From the NCBI GenBank assembly GCA_026985615.1, contig JALSQD010000076.1, positions 1 to 64,000 of the forward strand: a DNA stretch of 64,000 nt, in the 5' to 3' direction. Positions 44,161 through 52,192 of this stretch are shown here, piece after piece. The notes beneath the pieces are model-generated. The model was given only the letters and a program-made list of their open reading frames with translations, was not told the DNA's origin and searched no databases. A program made the position numbers and the translations under genes. The stretch's first letter is position 1; the number at the start of each line of letters is the position of its first letter. Source of the DNA: Thermaceae bacterium (lineage in GTDB: Bacteria > Deinococcota > Deinococci > Deinococcales > Marinithermaceae).

Positions 44161-44925
44161 TCAGTCCAGGCGCTCGAGCGCTTCAAGCACGGCTACGGCG
44201 TCGGCGTAGCGTTCGCGCGGGTCCTTGGCCACCATGCGCTCGAGCACCGTCCCCAGTGCGCTTTCGGGCTCGAAGCCGCGCGCGGGGGGCAGGGGGTCGT
44301 GCAGGTGACGGTTGAGCACCCGCTCGGGGGTGCCTACGTAGGGAAGCTCGCCGGTTAGGCCCCAGTAGAGGATCACCCCGGCGGCGTAGACGTCGCTGGC
44401 GGGCGAGACCTGCTCGCCCCGCACCTGCTCGGGGGCGATGTAGGCGATCGTGCCCATGCGCAGGTTGGTGGTGGGCTCGTCTTGCGGGCCGGCCAGGTCG
44501 AAGTCGATCAGCCTGGCGCGGCCGGCCTCGTCCACGATGACGTTTTCGGGTTTCACGTCGCGGTGTACGAAGCCGCGTTCGTGCATGTGGGCGAGCGCGG
44601 CAAGCATCTGGCGGAAGGTGGGCAGGAAGCCGGCGCGGTCGTGCTCCAGGTCGGAGAGCCGCTGACCTGGCGCGTAGGCCAGGAGCACGGCGGGGTAGGC
44701 GTCGATGTCGAAGCGCTCGAGCACCGGGTTGACGTTGGGGTGACCCAGGGCGCAGCCCACTTGCCACTCGCGGTCGGCCCGCGCGGCGTAGCCTTTGGGG
44801 AAGACCTTTACCGCAAAGGGCCGGCCGTCGGGGTCGAAGGCAAGGTAGACCGTCGCGACCGCTCCCCGAGCGATCGGCCGGACGACGCGGTACTCGCCGA
44901 GTAGGACCCGGCCCGGTATACCCAC
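44161..44925 (-). CDS. soluble Ser/Thr protein kinase (Hanks type)
   Basis: 254 residues, kinase domain only, with no membrane segment or PASTA repeats. The glycine loop is weak (IARGAVATVYLAF, lacking the usual GxGxxG), K40 is in FAVKVF, the catalytic loop HRDVKPEN is at 121-128, and the DFG motif reads DFD (141-143). GTIAYIAPEQ marks the activation segment. The start is set at GTG 44925 because TATAGT lies exactly six bases upstream; an open frame to 45048 would overlap the divergent patatin gene. Targets are unknown. Confidence 0.87.
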   Translation of the reverse strand: MGIPGRVLLGEYRVVRPIARGAVATVYLAFDPDGRPFAVKVFPKGYAARADREWQVGCALGHPNVNPVLERFDIDAYPAVLLAYAPGQRLSDLEHDRAGFLPTFRQMLAALAHMHERGFVHRDVKPENVIVDEAGRARLIDFDLAGPQDEPTTNLRMGTIAYIAPEQVRGEQVSPASDVYAAGVILYWGLTGELPYVGTPERVLNRHLHDPLPPARGFEPESALGTVLERMVAKDPRERYADAVAVLEALERLD

Positions 44926-44931
44926 ATACCA

Positions 44932-44937
44932 ACTATA
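44932..44937 (-). promoter_or_regulatory. -10 box of leaderless kinase promoter
   Basis: Reverse-strand TATAGT, six bases before the GTG at 44925. It decides the start choice. Confidence 0.65.
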
Positions 44938-45013
44938 CCGTTCCTTAGGCTGGGAAGGCCCAGGGAACGCGCTGGGCTGGGCCTGCCTCACGCTGTTCAT
45001 CGCGCCCCGGGGG

Positions 45014-45019
45014 TAGAGT
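45014..45019 (+). promoter_or_regulatory. -10 box of patatin gene
   Basis: TAGAGT, seven bases before the ATG at 45027; GGAGG overlaps the spacer. Confidence 0.5.
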
Positions 45020-45026
45020 GGAGGCG

Positions 45027-45806
45027 ATGTCCTCCCCCGCACCCTCAACCCTTCGCACCGGTCTGGCCCTCGCGGGCGGGGCTGCCCGCGGGTTCGCCCA
45101 CATCGGTGTACTCAAGGCCATCGAAGAGCTGAAGGTCGAGGTGCACGCGGTCGCCGGCACCAGCATGGGGGCGATCATCGGCAGCCTCTGGGCCAGCGGC
45201 CTCGATGCCGAGGAGATCCTCGAGATCGCCCGCCGAACCTCCTGGCTGCGGCTCATCAACTTCAGCCCCAAAGGGGGCCTGCTCTCCTCGCGCAAGCTGG
45301 AGGACTTCCTCGCCCACTACCTGCCGCGCGACTTCGCTCAGCTCGAGCGCCCCTTCGCCGCGGTGGCCACCGACGTCGTGCACGGCCGCTCGGTCTACCT
45401 GCACTCCGGCGACTTGCCCCGTGCGGTGCTGGCCTCGGCCGCCTACCCGGGCCTCTTTTCGGCCATCGAGCGCGAGGGGCTCCAGCTCATCGACGGCGGC
45501 GTGCTCGACAACCTGCCGGTGGACGCGGCCCGTTTTCTGGGCGCGGAGTGGATCCTGGCCTCCGACGTCACCTACGACCCGGACCACGAGGCGGCGGTGC
45601 CGCGCGGCGTGATCGAGCTGGGGCAGCGGGCGGTGGACCTGATGCAGGCGCGCCTGACCCAGGCGCGGTTGGCGATGAACCCGCCGGACGTCTACATCCG
45701 TCCTGACCTCAAGGGGGTGGGCATCGAGGCGTTTGGTAAACTTGAAACGATTTGGCCTCGCGGTTACGAGGCGGCCATGGCGGCCTTGAAAGGGGTGTAC
45801 GGCTAG
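45027..45806 (+). CDS. patatin-like phospholipase (RssA/YchK type)
   Basis: 259 residues. The oxyanion motif GGAARG is at 17-22, the nucleophile elbow GTSMG places Ser46, and the catalytic Asp156 is in DGGVLDN. It would be a cytoplasmic serine acyl hydrolase acting on lipids. ATG 45027 is favoured over the GTG at 45018, which falls inside the -10 box. lepB starts 3 bp after its stop. Confidence 0.9.
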   Translation: MSSPAPSTLRTGLALAGGAARGFAHIGVLKAIEELKVEVHAVAGTSMGAIIGSLWASGLDAEEILEIARRTSWLRLINFSPKGGLLSSRKLEDFLAHYLPRDFAQLERPFAAVATDVVHGRSVYLHSGDLPRAVLASAAYPGLFSAIEREGLQLIDGGVLDNLPVDAARFLGAEWILASDVTYDPDHEAAVPRGVIELGQRAVDLMQARLTQARLAMNPPDVYIRPDLKGVGIEAFGKLETIWPRGYEAAMAALKGVYG

Positions 45807-45809
45807 GCG

Positions 45810-46625
45810 ATGCGAGACTTCATGCGTTACTTGTGGGAAGAATGGTTCCGCCAGGTGGGCGAGGCCCTGCTGGTGGCCTTCTTCGTAACCACTTTCATCT
45901 TCACGACGGTCCAGGTTTACGGCCGCAGCATGGTGCCCACCCTGCAACACGGCGAGCGCGTGCTCGTGCCCAAGTACGAGATGTGGATGGAGCGCTTCGG
46001 CCTCCGTTCCTGGCAACGGGGCGAGATCGTGATCGTCAAGCCCCCGCAGGGTGCGCCCAACTCGGTGGCCGCCTTTCCCTACCTGGGTTTCCAGTACCGC
46101 CCCTACTTCATCAAGCGGGTGGTGGCCCGTCCGGGCGATACCATCCGGGTCGAGCAGGGGCGGCTGGTCGTCAACGGCGTCTACGTCAACGAGTCGTACA
46201 TCACCGACAAGATCGAGCCCTACCCCGACAGCTTTCCCCGCCTCTACGTCGAGAACGGCGAGGTCGTGGGGTTCCAGGGTTACCGCGTCAGCAACCTGCC
46301 CGACTACCTGAAGCCGGCGCTCGAGATGCTCGAGCCCCTGCCCGAGGAGGTGCTCCAGGCCAGCCGCTACCGCCCCATCGAGGTGGTGGGGACGCTGCGC
46401 CTCGCCGACGGCTACTACTTCGTCATGGGCGACAACCGCACCCTCGGCGGCTCGGAGGACTCGCGCGTCTTCGGGCCCATCCCCGACGAGAACATCGCCG
46501 GGCGCGCCAGCTGGGTCTGGTGGCCCCCCGTGGCCCGGGGCGAGGGCGGCGGCTGGAAGCTCAACATCCGCCGCCTCACCATCCCGCCGGGCTTCCAGCA
46601 GATCCCCGACGCCCCGGCCGACTGA
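45810..46625 (+). CDS. lepB: signal peptidase I
   Basis: 271 residues. One N-terminal membrane segment (about 18-36) is followed by the catalytic Ser40 in GRSMVPTL and the general-base K102 in YFIKRVVARPGD. Box D/E MGDNR...SEDSRVFG is present. It cleaves Sec and Tat signal peptides on the outer face of the membrane. An insertion of about 60 residues after the Lys (YPDSFPRLYVENGE, LEMLEPLPEEV) is longer than in E. coli. It is co-transcribed with the patatin gene and followed by a strong terminator. Confidence 0.95.
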   Translation: MRDFMRYLWEEWFRQVGEALLVAFFVTTFIFTTVQVYGRSMVPTLQHGERVLVPKYEMWMERFGLRSWQRGEIVIVKPPQGAPNSVAAFPYLGFQYRPYFIKRVVARPGDTIRVEQGRLVVNGVYVNESYITDKIEPYPDSFPRLYVENGEVVGFQGYRVSNLPDYLKPALEMLEPLPEEVLQASRYRPIEVVGTLRLADGYYFVMGDNRTLGGSEDSRVFGPIPDENIAGRASWVWWPPVARGEGGGWKLNIRRLTIPPGFQQIPDAPAD

Positions 46626-46638
46626 GCGCCCAAAGAGC

Positions 46639-46674
46639 ACGCCCCGCCGCGGCCGTACCGCGGCGGGGCGTTTT
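46639..46674 (+). terminator. terminator after lepB
   Basis: A 14-bp stem (46639-46652 with 46658-46671) with a 5-nt loop, running into TTTTCT. Confidence 0.85.
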
Positions 46675-46684
46675 CTGCGGGACT

Positions 46685-48007
46685 TTAGCCGAGCTCGCGC
46701 AGCACCTCGCCGAGGAGCTCCACCGCCAGCGCCGCCTCGTCCTTCGTGAGCACCAGCGGGGGCGAGAGCCGCAGCGTGGAGGGGCCGGCGGGCAGGGTGA
46801 GCAGACCCTTGGCGAAGGCGGCCTCGGCCACGCGGTCGCGCAATTCGGGGTCCTCCTCGCGCGTCTCGGGGTCTTTGACGAAGTCGAGCCCGATCATCAG
46901 GCCGCGCCCGCGCACGTCGCCCAGCCGCGGGAAGTCCGCCTGCAGCTTACGCAGCTCCGTGCGCAGGTACTCGCCGACCTCGTAGGCGTTTTGCATCAGC
47001 CCCTCTTCCAGCAGGTCGAGCGTGGCCAGCGCTGCGGCCGCGGCCACGGGGTTGCCGCCGAAGGTGGAGCCGTGCGCGCCCGGCGGCCAGCTCGAGAGCT
47101 CCTCCTTGAAGAGCACCGCCGAGATGGGGTAGCCCGAGGCCAGCCCCTTGGCCAGGATGACGATATCGGGGTCGAGCCCTTCGTATTCCGAGGCGAGGAA
47201 ACGGCCGGTGCGCCCGCTACCGGTCTGGACCTCGTCGGCCACCATCAGGATGCCGTGGCGGCGGGCCAGCTCCGCCAGCGCCGGCAAAAAGCCCTCCGGC
47301 GGCACGATGTAGCCGCCCTCGCCCTGGATGGGCTCGAAGAAGATGGCGCCCACCTCGTCGGGCGGCAGCTTGGTCTTGAAGAGGTGTTCGATGTAGCCGA
47401 GGACCACCTGGCCCGCGCCTTCGGGGCTGGTGCCGAAGGGCGGGCGGTAGGGGTGAGGATAGGGCACGTGCACCACCCCGGGCAGCAGCGGCGCGAAGCC
47501 CTTGCGGTACTTGCTGTTGGATGAGGTGAGGGCGAGCGAGCCCAGGGTGCGCCCGTGGAAGGCGCCGGTGAAGGCGAGGATGTAGGGCCTGCGGGTGTGG
47601 TAGCGCACCGCCTTGACCGCGGCTTCCACCCCCTCGGTGCCGGAGTTGCCGAAGTAGACCCGGAAGCCGCCGCCGGCGCGCTGGTTCAGGCGCTCTGCCA
47701 GCTCCACCTGGGGTTCGGAGGAGAAGTCCGAGAAGCAGACGTGGCTGAAGCGCGCCGCTTGCTTCTGGACGGCCTCCACGACGCGCGGATGGGCGTAGCC
47801 GGTGGTGTTCACCGCGATGCCCGCCATCAGGTCGAGGAATAGGTTGCCGTCCACGTCGCGTATCCAGACGCCCTCCCCGGCTTCGGGGACGAAGGGGTAG
47901 GGGCGGACGTACGAGGTGGAGAGGATGCGTTCGTCGCGCTCGAGCACTGCCCGGGCGCGCGGGCCGGGCAACGGGGTACGGATTTCGGGACGTTTGGAAT
48001 CCTTCAC
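46685..48007 (-). CDS. class III aminotransferase (acetylornithine/GABA type)
   Basis: 440 residues, PLP-dependent. Motifs: NSGTEGVEAAVKAVR, IFFEPIQGEGGYIVPP, ADEVQTGSGRTG and the PLP lysine in ILAKGLASGYP, then GSTFGGNPVA. This is the longer form shared by GABA and ornithine aminotransferases and by broad-range amino-acid racemases of thermophilic archaea; substrate cannot be fixed. The start is GTG 48007 with AGGAGG five bases upstream; TAGACT lies at 48032-48037. It diverges from minD. Confidence 0.88.
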   Translation of the reverse strand: MKDSKRPEIRTPLPGPRARAVLERDERILSTSYVRPYPFVPEAGEGVWIRDVDGNLFLDLMAGIAVNTTGYAHPRVVEAVQKQAARFSHVCFSDFSSEPQVELAERLNQRAGGGFRVYFGNSGTEGVEAAVKAVRYHTRRPYILAFTGAFHGRTLGSLALTSSNSKYRKGFAPLLPGVVHVPYPHPYRPPFGTSPEGAGQVVLGYIEHLFKTKLPPDEVGAIFFEPIQGEGGYIVPPEGFLPALAELARRHGILMVADEVQTGSGRTGRFLASEYEGLDPDIVILAKGLASGYPISAVLFKEELSSWPPGAHGSTFGGNPVAAAAALATLDLLEEGLMQNAYEVGEYLRTELRKLQADFPRLGDVRGRGLMIGLDFVKDPETREEDPELRDRVAEAAFAKGLLTLPAGPSTLRLSPPLVLTKDEAALAVELLGEVLRELG

Positions 48008-48031
48008 GATGACCTCCTGTTCATCTCCTTT

Positions 48032-48037
48032 AGTCTA
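48032..48037 (-). promoter_or_regulatory. -10 box of aminotransferase gene
   Basis: Reverse-strand TAGACT, 24 bases before GTG 48007. Confidence 0.45.
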
Positions 48038-48094
48038 ATCCCCCGAGGCGCTTGGCCCCGGCCGGTCTTCTCCGCTTCCCTTAACCTTGAACGC

Positions 48095-48100
48095 TATACT
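48095..48100 (+). promoter_or_regulatory. -10 box of minD-minE-rodA operon
   Basis: TATACT about 28 bases upstream of the TTG start and its GAGGAGG site. Confidence 0.5.
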
Positions 48101-48128
48101 TGTATGGAGAACTGCGAGGAGGAACGCT

Positions 48129-48935
48129 TTGGAAGCACGTGCGATCGTCGTGACATCGGGCAAAGGGGGCGTGGGCAAGACCACGACCACGGCCAACGTG
48201 GGTGCGGCGCTGGCCCGCGAGGGCGAGAAGGTGGCCGTGATCGACGTGGACGTGGGCCTGCGCAACCTGGACGTGGTCATGGGGCTCGAGGGCCGGGTGG
48301 TCTTCGACCTGATCGACGTTCTCGAGGGGCGCTGCAAGATGCGCCAGGCCCTCATCCGCGACAAGCGGGTGGAGAACCTCTACCTGCTGCCCGCGTCGCA
48401 GACGAAGGACAAGGACGCGCTGGACCCGAAGATCTTTCGCGCGGTGGTGAAGCACCTCCTTGAGGACGAGGGCTTCGATCGCGTGCTCATCGACTCGCCA
48501 GCCGGCATCGAGCGCGGTTTCCAGACGGCGGCAGCACCTGCCGAGGGGGCGCTCGTGGTGGTCAACCCCGAGGTGAGCTCGGTGCGCGACGCCGACCGCA
48601 TCATCGGCATGCTCGAGGCCCAGGGGGTCAGCGAGAATCGCCTCATCGTCAACCGCCTGCGCCCCAAGATGGTCAAGCGCGGGGACATGTTGGGCGTGGA
48701 CGACGTTCAGGAGATCCTGGGTCTGCCGCTCATCGGCATCGTGCCCGAGGACGAGGCCATCCTCGTTTCCACCAACGTGGGCGAGCCGATCGTGATCCGC
48801 AAGGAGCGGACCGCCGCCGGCAAGGAGTTTCGCAACATCGCCCGCCGCATCCGCGGTGAGGACGTGCCGTTTCCCGACCTCGACCCGGCCTTCGGTTTCT
48901 GGGGGACGGTGCGCAAGATCTTCGGGGGCCGCTGA
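48129..48935 (+). CDS. minD: septum-site determining ATPase MinD
   Basis: 268 residues from TTG 48129. The deviant Walker A SGKGGVGKTTTTANVG is at about 10-25 and the switch segments IDVDVGLRN and DSPAGIE follow. The C-terminus (FWGTVRKIFGGR) is a short amphipathic membrane-targeting helix. MinD recruits MinC to poles and is released by MinE. GAGGAGG lies six bases before TTG, so the in-frame start 42 bases earlier is rejected. No minC is adjacent. minE begins inside the stop codon (TGATG). Confidence 0.95.
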   Translation: MEARAIVVTSGKGGVGKTTTTANVGAALAREGEKVAVIDVDVGLRNLDVVMGLEGRVVFDLIDVLEGRCKMRQALIRDKRVENLYLLPASQTKDKDALDPKIFRAVVKHLLEDEGFDRVLIDSPAGIERGFQTAAAPAEGALVVVNPEVSSVRDADRIIGMLEAQGVSENRLIVNRLRPKMVKRGDMLGVDDVQEILGLPLIGIVPEDEAILVSTNVGEPIVIRKERTAAGKEFRNIARRIRGEDVPFPDLDPAFGFWGTVRKIFGGR

Positions 48936-49165
48936 TGTTCTGGTGGCGTAGGAAGAGCAGCAAGCAGAAGGCCAAGGAGCGGCTCCAGCTCGTGCTGGCC
49001 TACGACCGCGCTAAGCTGGCTCCCGGCCAGGTGGAGGCGCTCAAGGCTGACCTGCTCGAGGTGCTCAAGCGCTACTTCCCGACCGAGGACAAGGAGATGG
49101 AGATCGCCTTCGAGCAGCGTGGCGAGCGCGTGGTGCTCATCGCCGACATCCCGGTCCGTTCATGA
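48935..49165 (+). CDS. minE: cell division topological factor MinE
   Basis: 76 residues. The N-terminal segment KAKERLQLVLAYDRA is the anti-MinCD helix, and ADLLEVLKRYF with the final strand ERVVLIADIPV form the dimerisation domain. It stimulates the MinD ATPase. The ATG overlaps the minD stop by one base, and the stop overlaps the rodA start by 4 bp. Confidence 0.95.
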   Translation: MFWWRRKSSKQKAKERLQLVLAYDRAKLAPGQVEALKADLLEVLKRYFPTEDKEMEIAFEQRGERVVLIADIPVRS

Positions 49166-50241
49166 TCCGGCGCCTGGACCTGACCCTCTACGACTGGCCC
49201 CTGGCGCTCACCACGCTGGGGCTCAACGCTGTGGGGCTCTTCGCCTTGGCCAGCGCCGCGCCCAACCCGCAGCTGTGGAAGATGCAGCTGGTGTGGACGG
49301 CGCTGGCGCTCGTGTCGGCCGCGCTGCTCCAGCTTTTGCGCAAGGACACCCTCTACCGCTGGGCTCCCTGGCTCTACCTGGGCGTGCTGGCGTTGCTGGT
49401 GGGCGTGCTCTTCCTTGGCCGCGAGGTCAACGGGGCGCGGGCGTGGTTCGTGCTCGGGCCGCTGCGGCTGCAACCCTCCGAGCTGGCCAAGCTCGCCCTC
49501 ATCCTGGTGCTGGCGCGTTACCTGCACACGCGCCCGCTGGCGAGCTGGCGTGACTACCTGGTGCCGCTCGCGCTCGCCGCCCCGCCAATCCTGCTGACCG
49601 CGGTCGAGCCCGACCTGGGGGGCGCTTTGGTGATGGTGGCCATCGTGGCCGGCATCTTCTTCGTGCGCGGCCTGCCCCTGCGGCACCTGCTCCTCGCCGG
49701 AGCGCTGGTGGCCGTTCTGGTGCCTACCGTGATCTGGCCCAACCTCAAGCCCTACCAGCAGGAACGGGTGCTGGTGGTGCTCAACCCCGCCCGCGACCCG
49801 CTGGGAGCCGGGTTCCAGGTCATCCAGTCCATGATTGCCATTGGCTCCGGCGGCCTCGCGGGTAAGGGATACGGTCAGGGTACACAGGCGCAGCTGGGCT
49901 TCATTCCCGAGCGGCAGACCGACTTCATCTTCTCGGTCTGGGCCGAGGAAATGGGCTTCGTGGGGGCGCTGGCGGTGTTGCTGGCCTACGCCGTGCTCTT
50001 TTATCGCCTGGGCGTCATGGCCATGGAGGTGCTCCAGGGCGGCGACCGCCTCCTCATCGCCGGCGTGTTGAGCTTTCTCGCCTTCCAGGTGCTGGTCAAT
50101 GTGGGCGTCACCCTGGGCGTGGCGCCGGTAACGGGCATCACCCTGCCCCTGCTCAGCTATGGGGGCACGAGCCTGCTCACCACCTACCTGGCGCTGGGGC
50201 TCGCGCAGCTCGTCTACCGTGACCGCTACGAACCGGTCTGA
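49162..50241 (+). CDS. rodA: rod-shape determining SEDS glycosyltransferase RodA
   Basis: 359 residues with about ten membrane helices. SEDS motifs: VEPDLGGALV, the long segment RDPLGAGFQVIQS and LSYGGTSLLTTYLALG. Without the extra N-terminal and C-terminal tails of FtsW and with GKGYGQGTQAQLGFIPERQTDF, RodA is the better call. It polymerises peptidoglycan glycan strands during elongation, with a class B PBP. It is translationally coupled to minE. Confidence 0.93.
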   Translation: MIRRLDLTLYDWPLALTTLGLNAVGLFALASAAPNPQLWKMQLVWTALALVSAALLQLLRKDTLYRWAPWLYLGVLALLVGVLFLGREVNGARAWFVLGPLRLQPSELAKLALILVLARYLHTRPLASWRDYLVPLALAAPPILLTAVEPDLGGALVMVAIVAGIFFVRGLPLRHLLLAGALVAVLVPTVIWPNLKPYQQERVLVVLNPARDPLGAGFQVIQSMIAIGSGGLAGKGYGQGTQAQLGFIPERQTDFIFSVWAEEMGFVGALAVLLAYAVLFYRLGVMAMEVLQGGDRLLIAGVLSFLAFQVLVNVGVTLGVAPVTGITLPLLSYGGTSLLTTYLALGLAQLVYRDRYEPV

Positions 50242-50265
50242 TTTGGCGGAACGGCCCGTAGCCGA

Positions 50266-50271
50266 TAGAGT
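50266..50271 (+). promoter_or_regulatory. -10 box of leaderless tauE-tatA promoter
   Basis: TAGAGT, six bases before the GTG at 50278. Confidence 0.6.
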
Positions 50272-50277
50272 GGGAAC

Positions 50278-51030
50278 GTGATTGGCTTTTGGATCGGACT
50301 CATCGCCGGCAGCTTCGGCGCGCTGGTGGGACTCGGTGGCGGGGTACTCATGGTGCCCATGCTCGTGGGGTGGGCGCGGCTCAGCCAGCACCGGGCCCAC
50401 GGCACCAGCCTGATGGCCGTGGCGGGTACGGCTATCGTGGGCAGCACCAGCTACGCACTGGGCGGGCACGTGGACTACCTGGCGGCGGGCTTACTTGCGT
50501 TGACCGCCATCGCCACCGCTCGCTGGGGGGCGCGTTACACCCAGAAGCTCGAGCCCGCGAGCCTGCGCCGGATCTTTGGCTATTTCCTGATGCTTACGGC
50601 CTTCCTGCTGCCCCTTAAGCAGCAATTGCCGCACGTAGCCGACGGCGGCGCGGGCTGGTTGAGCTGGATCGTGCTGCTGCTGTCGGGGGCGCTGGCAGGA
50701 TTCCTTTCGGGCCTGCTCGGCATCGGCGGGGGCACGGTGATGGTCCCCGCCTTGGTGCTCGGCGCTGGTCTGCCCCAGCAGACCGCGCAGGGTACCGCGC
50801 TCCTGGCCATGGTCCTGCCCTCGCTCACGGGCGCCTACACCCACTGGCGGCTGGGGCACGTGGACCGCGCCATCGCCCCCTCGCTGCTCGCGGGTATCGT
50901 GCTCGGCGCCTTCCTCGGGGGTCAGGTGGCCCTGGGCATCCCCGAAGGTATACTGAGGTGGATTTTCGCGGCGGTGCTGTTCTGGACTGGCTTGCGCTAC
51001 GTCGCCCGCCGCCCTAGGAGGGAAGCATGA
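50278..51030 (+). CDS. TauE/SafE-family sulfite/sulfonate exporter
   Basis: 250 residues with seven to eight membrane helices. The two half-repeats each begin with a glycine-rich motif: GLGGGVLMVPMLV and GIGGGTVMVPALVLG, typical of TauE/DUF81. It exports sulfite, sulfoacetate or related anions; the substrate is not set. The GTG start is leaderless. The last codons overlap the tatA start (ATGA). Confidence 0.9.
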   Translation: MIGFWIGLIAGSFGALVGLGGGVLMVPMLVGWARLSQHRAHGTSLMAVAGTAIVGSTSYALGGHVDYLAAGLLALTAIATARWGARYTQKLEPASLRRIFGYFLMLTAFLLPLKQQLPHVADGGAGWLSWIVLLLSGALAGFLSGLLGIGGGTVMVPALVLGAGLPQQTAQGTALLAMVLPSLTGAYTHWRLGHVDRAIAPSLLAGIVLGAFLGGQVALGIPEGILRWIFAAVLFWTGLRYVARRPRREA

Positions 51031-51194
51031 ACCTCGGACCCGTAGAGATCATCCTGATTTTGTTGATCATCCTGCTCCTCTTCGGAGCGAAGAAGCTTCC
51101 AGAGCTGGCCCGGGGCCTGGGTCGCTCGGCGAGCGAGTTCAAGAAGGGCCTGAGCGAGGATCAGGACGAGGGCAAGCCGGACGAGAACAAGTGA
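51027..51194 (+). CDS. tatA: Sec-independent protein translocase TatA
   Basis: 55 residues, short for the family. An N-terminal membrane helix (residues 6-19, VEIILILLIILLLF) is followed by the hallmark FGAKKLPELARGLG hinge and amphipathic helix, then an acidic tail. It oligomerises to let folded twin-arginine proteins cross the membrane. GGAGGG and the ATGA overlap with the exporter gene support coupling. The 3' end overlaps the convergent modC by 34 bp. No tatC is nearby. Confidence 0.93.
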   Translation: MNLGPVEIILILLIILLLFGAKKLPELARGLGRSASEFKKGLSEDQDEGKPDENK

Positions 51195-52192
51195 ACGTAG
51201 GCGGGCTTAAGAGCGACCTCGATCGCCTTGCCCGCGAAGAGGCGCAGGCGGTCTTGCACATGCCGGGGTAGCAGCACCTCGAGCGTCAGTGCCCCTTCCA
51301 CCCGCACCGCGTAGACGAGCCCCTTCTTGGCCACCTCCCGCACGACCACCGGAAGACGGTTGCGGGCGAGGCGGTCGGGAAGGGGCCGGTCTGCACGAAC
51401 GATCATCACTTCTTCCGGGCGGATGCCCCAGTGTACCGCCTGACCCGGGCGGAGGCTCGCACCCCCGAGCGCAAAGAGGCGCACCCCCTCACTCTCGAGC
51501 CAGACGCCGTCTTCCTCGCGCTCGAGCACCGTGGCGCGGAAGACGTTGCCAAACCCTACCAGCTGTGCGATCCCGAGCGTGGCGGGACGGGAGAAGACCG
51601 TTTCCGGGTCGCCTTGCTGCCGCACCTCGCCGTCCTCCAGTACGGCGAGCGAGTCGCAGCGGGCCGCGACCAGCGGGTCGTGGGTGACGAGCAGGGTGGG
51701 CAGCCCTTCCTCGCGCACCAGTCGGGCGATGTCGTCGATGGTGCGGTCGCGGGTGGCGGCGTCGAGGGCGCTCGTGGGTTCGTCGAGGAGGAGCAGATCG
51801 GGCTTGCGGGCCAGCGCCCGCGCCAGCGCCACCCGCTGTTGCTGACCGCCGGAGAGCTCCCAGGGGCGGTGGTGGTGGAACTCGGCGAGCCCCACGCGCT
51901 CGAGCCAGGCCAGGGCGTGGGTGCGGCGGCGGGGGCCTTTGAGCGCCAGCGCCACGTTCTCGAGCGCGGTCATGTGGGGCACCAGAGCGTAGCCCTGGGG
52001 CAGGTAGCCCACCCGCCGCCGCTCCGGAGGAAGTCCGGCGTAGGGCCTGCCCTCTGCGGGCAGCAGCCCGGCGAGGGCGCGCAGCAGGCTTGTCTTTCCC
52101 GAGCCCGAGGAGCCCAGCAGGGCGGTGAGCCCCTCGACGCGCAGGTGGGCCTCGAGCTTCAGCGGGTGCCGTAGCCGGTAATCGATCTCCAT
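51161..52192 (-). CDS. modC: molybdate/tungstate ABC transporter ATP-binding protein
   Basis: 343 residues from ATG 52192. Walker A GSSGSGKT is at 27-34, the signature LSGGQQQRVALARAL near 124, Walker B LLLLDEPTSALD, and a C-terminal TOBE-like domain (RLPVVVREVAKKGLVYAVRV) that senses the oxyanion. It powers ModB. The gene overlaps modB by 34 bp at its start and tatA by 34 bp at its end. A longer frame to 52570 is only the antisense/overlap region with modB. Confidence 0.93.
   Translation of the reverse strand: MEIDYRLRHPLKLEAHLRVEGLTALLGSSGSGKTSLLRALAGLLPAEGRPYAGLPPERRRVGYLPQGYALVPHMTALENVALALKGPRRRTHALAWLERVGLAEFHHHRPWELSGGQQQRVALARALARKPDLLLLDEPTSALDAATRDRTIDDIARLVREEGLPTLLVTHDPLVAARCDSLAVLEDGEVRQQGDPETVFSRPATLGIAQLVGFGNVFRATVLEREEDGVWLESEGVRLFALGGASLRPGQAVHWGIRPEEVMIVRADRPLPDRLARNRLPVVVREVAKKGLVYAVRVEGALTLEVLLPRHVQDRLRLFAGKAIEVALKPAYVHLFSSGLPSS

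Noticed and set aside
45020..45048. Longer start for the Ser/Thr kinase
   Set aside because: It would overlap the divergent patatin gene start, and the residues lack kinase similarity; GTG 44925 has a -10 box at six bases.
48104..48463. 119-codon frame at the start of minD
   Set aside because: An out-of-frame Arg/Gly-rich shadow of minD despite an ATG after TATACT.
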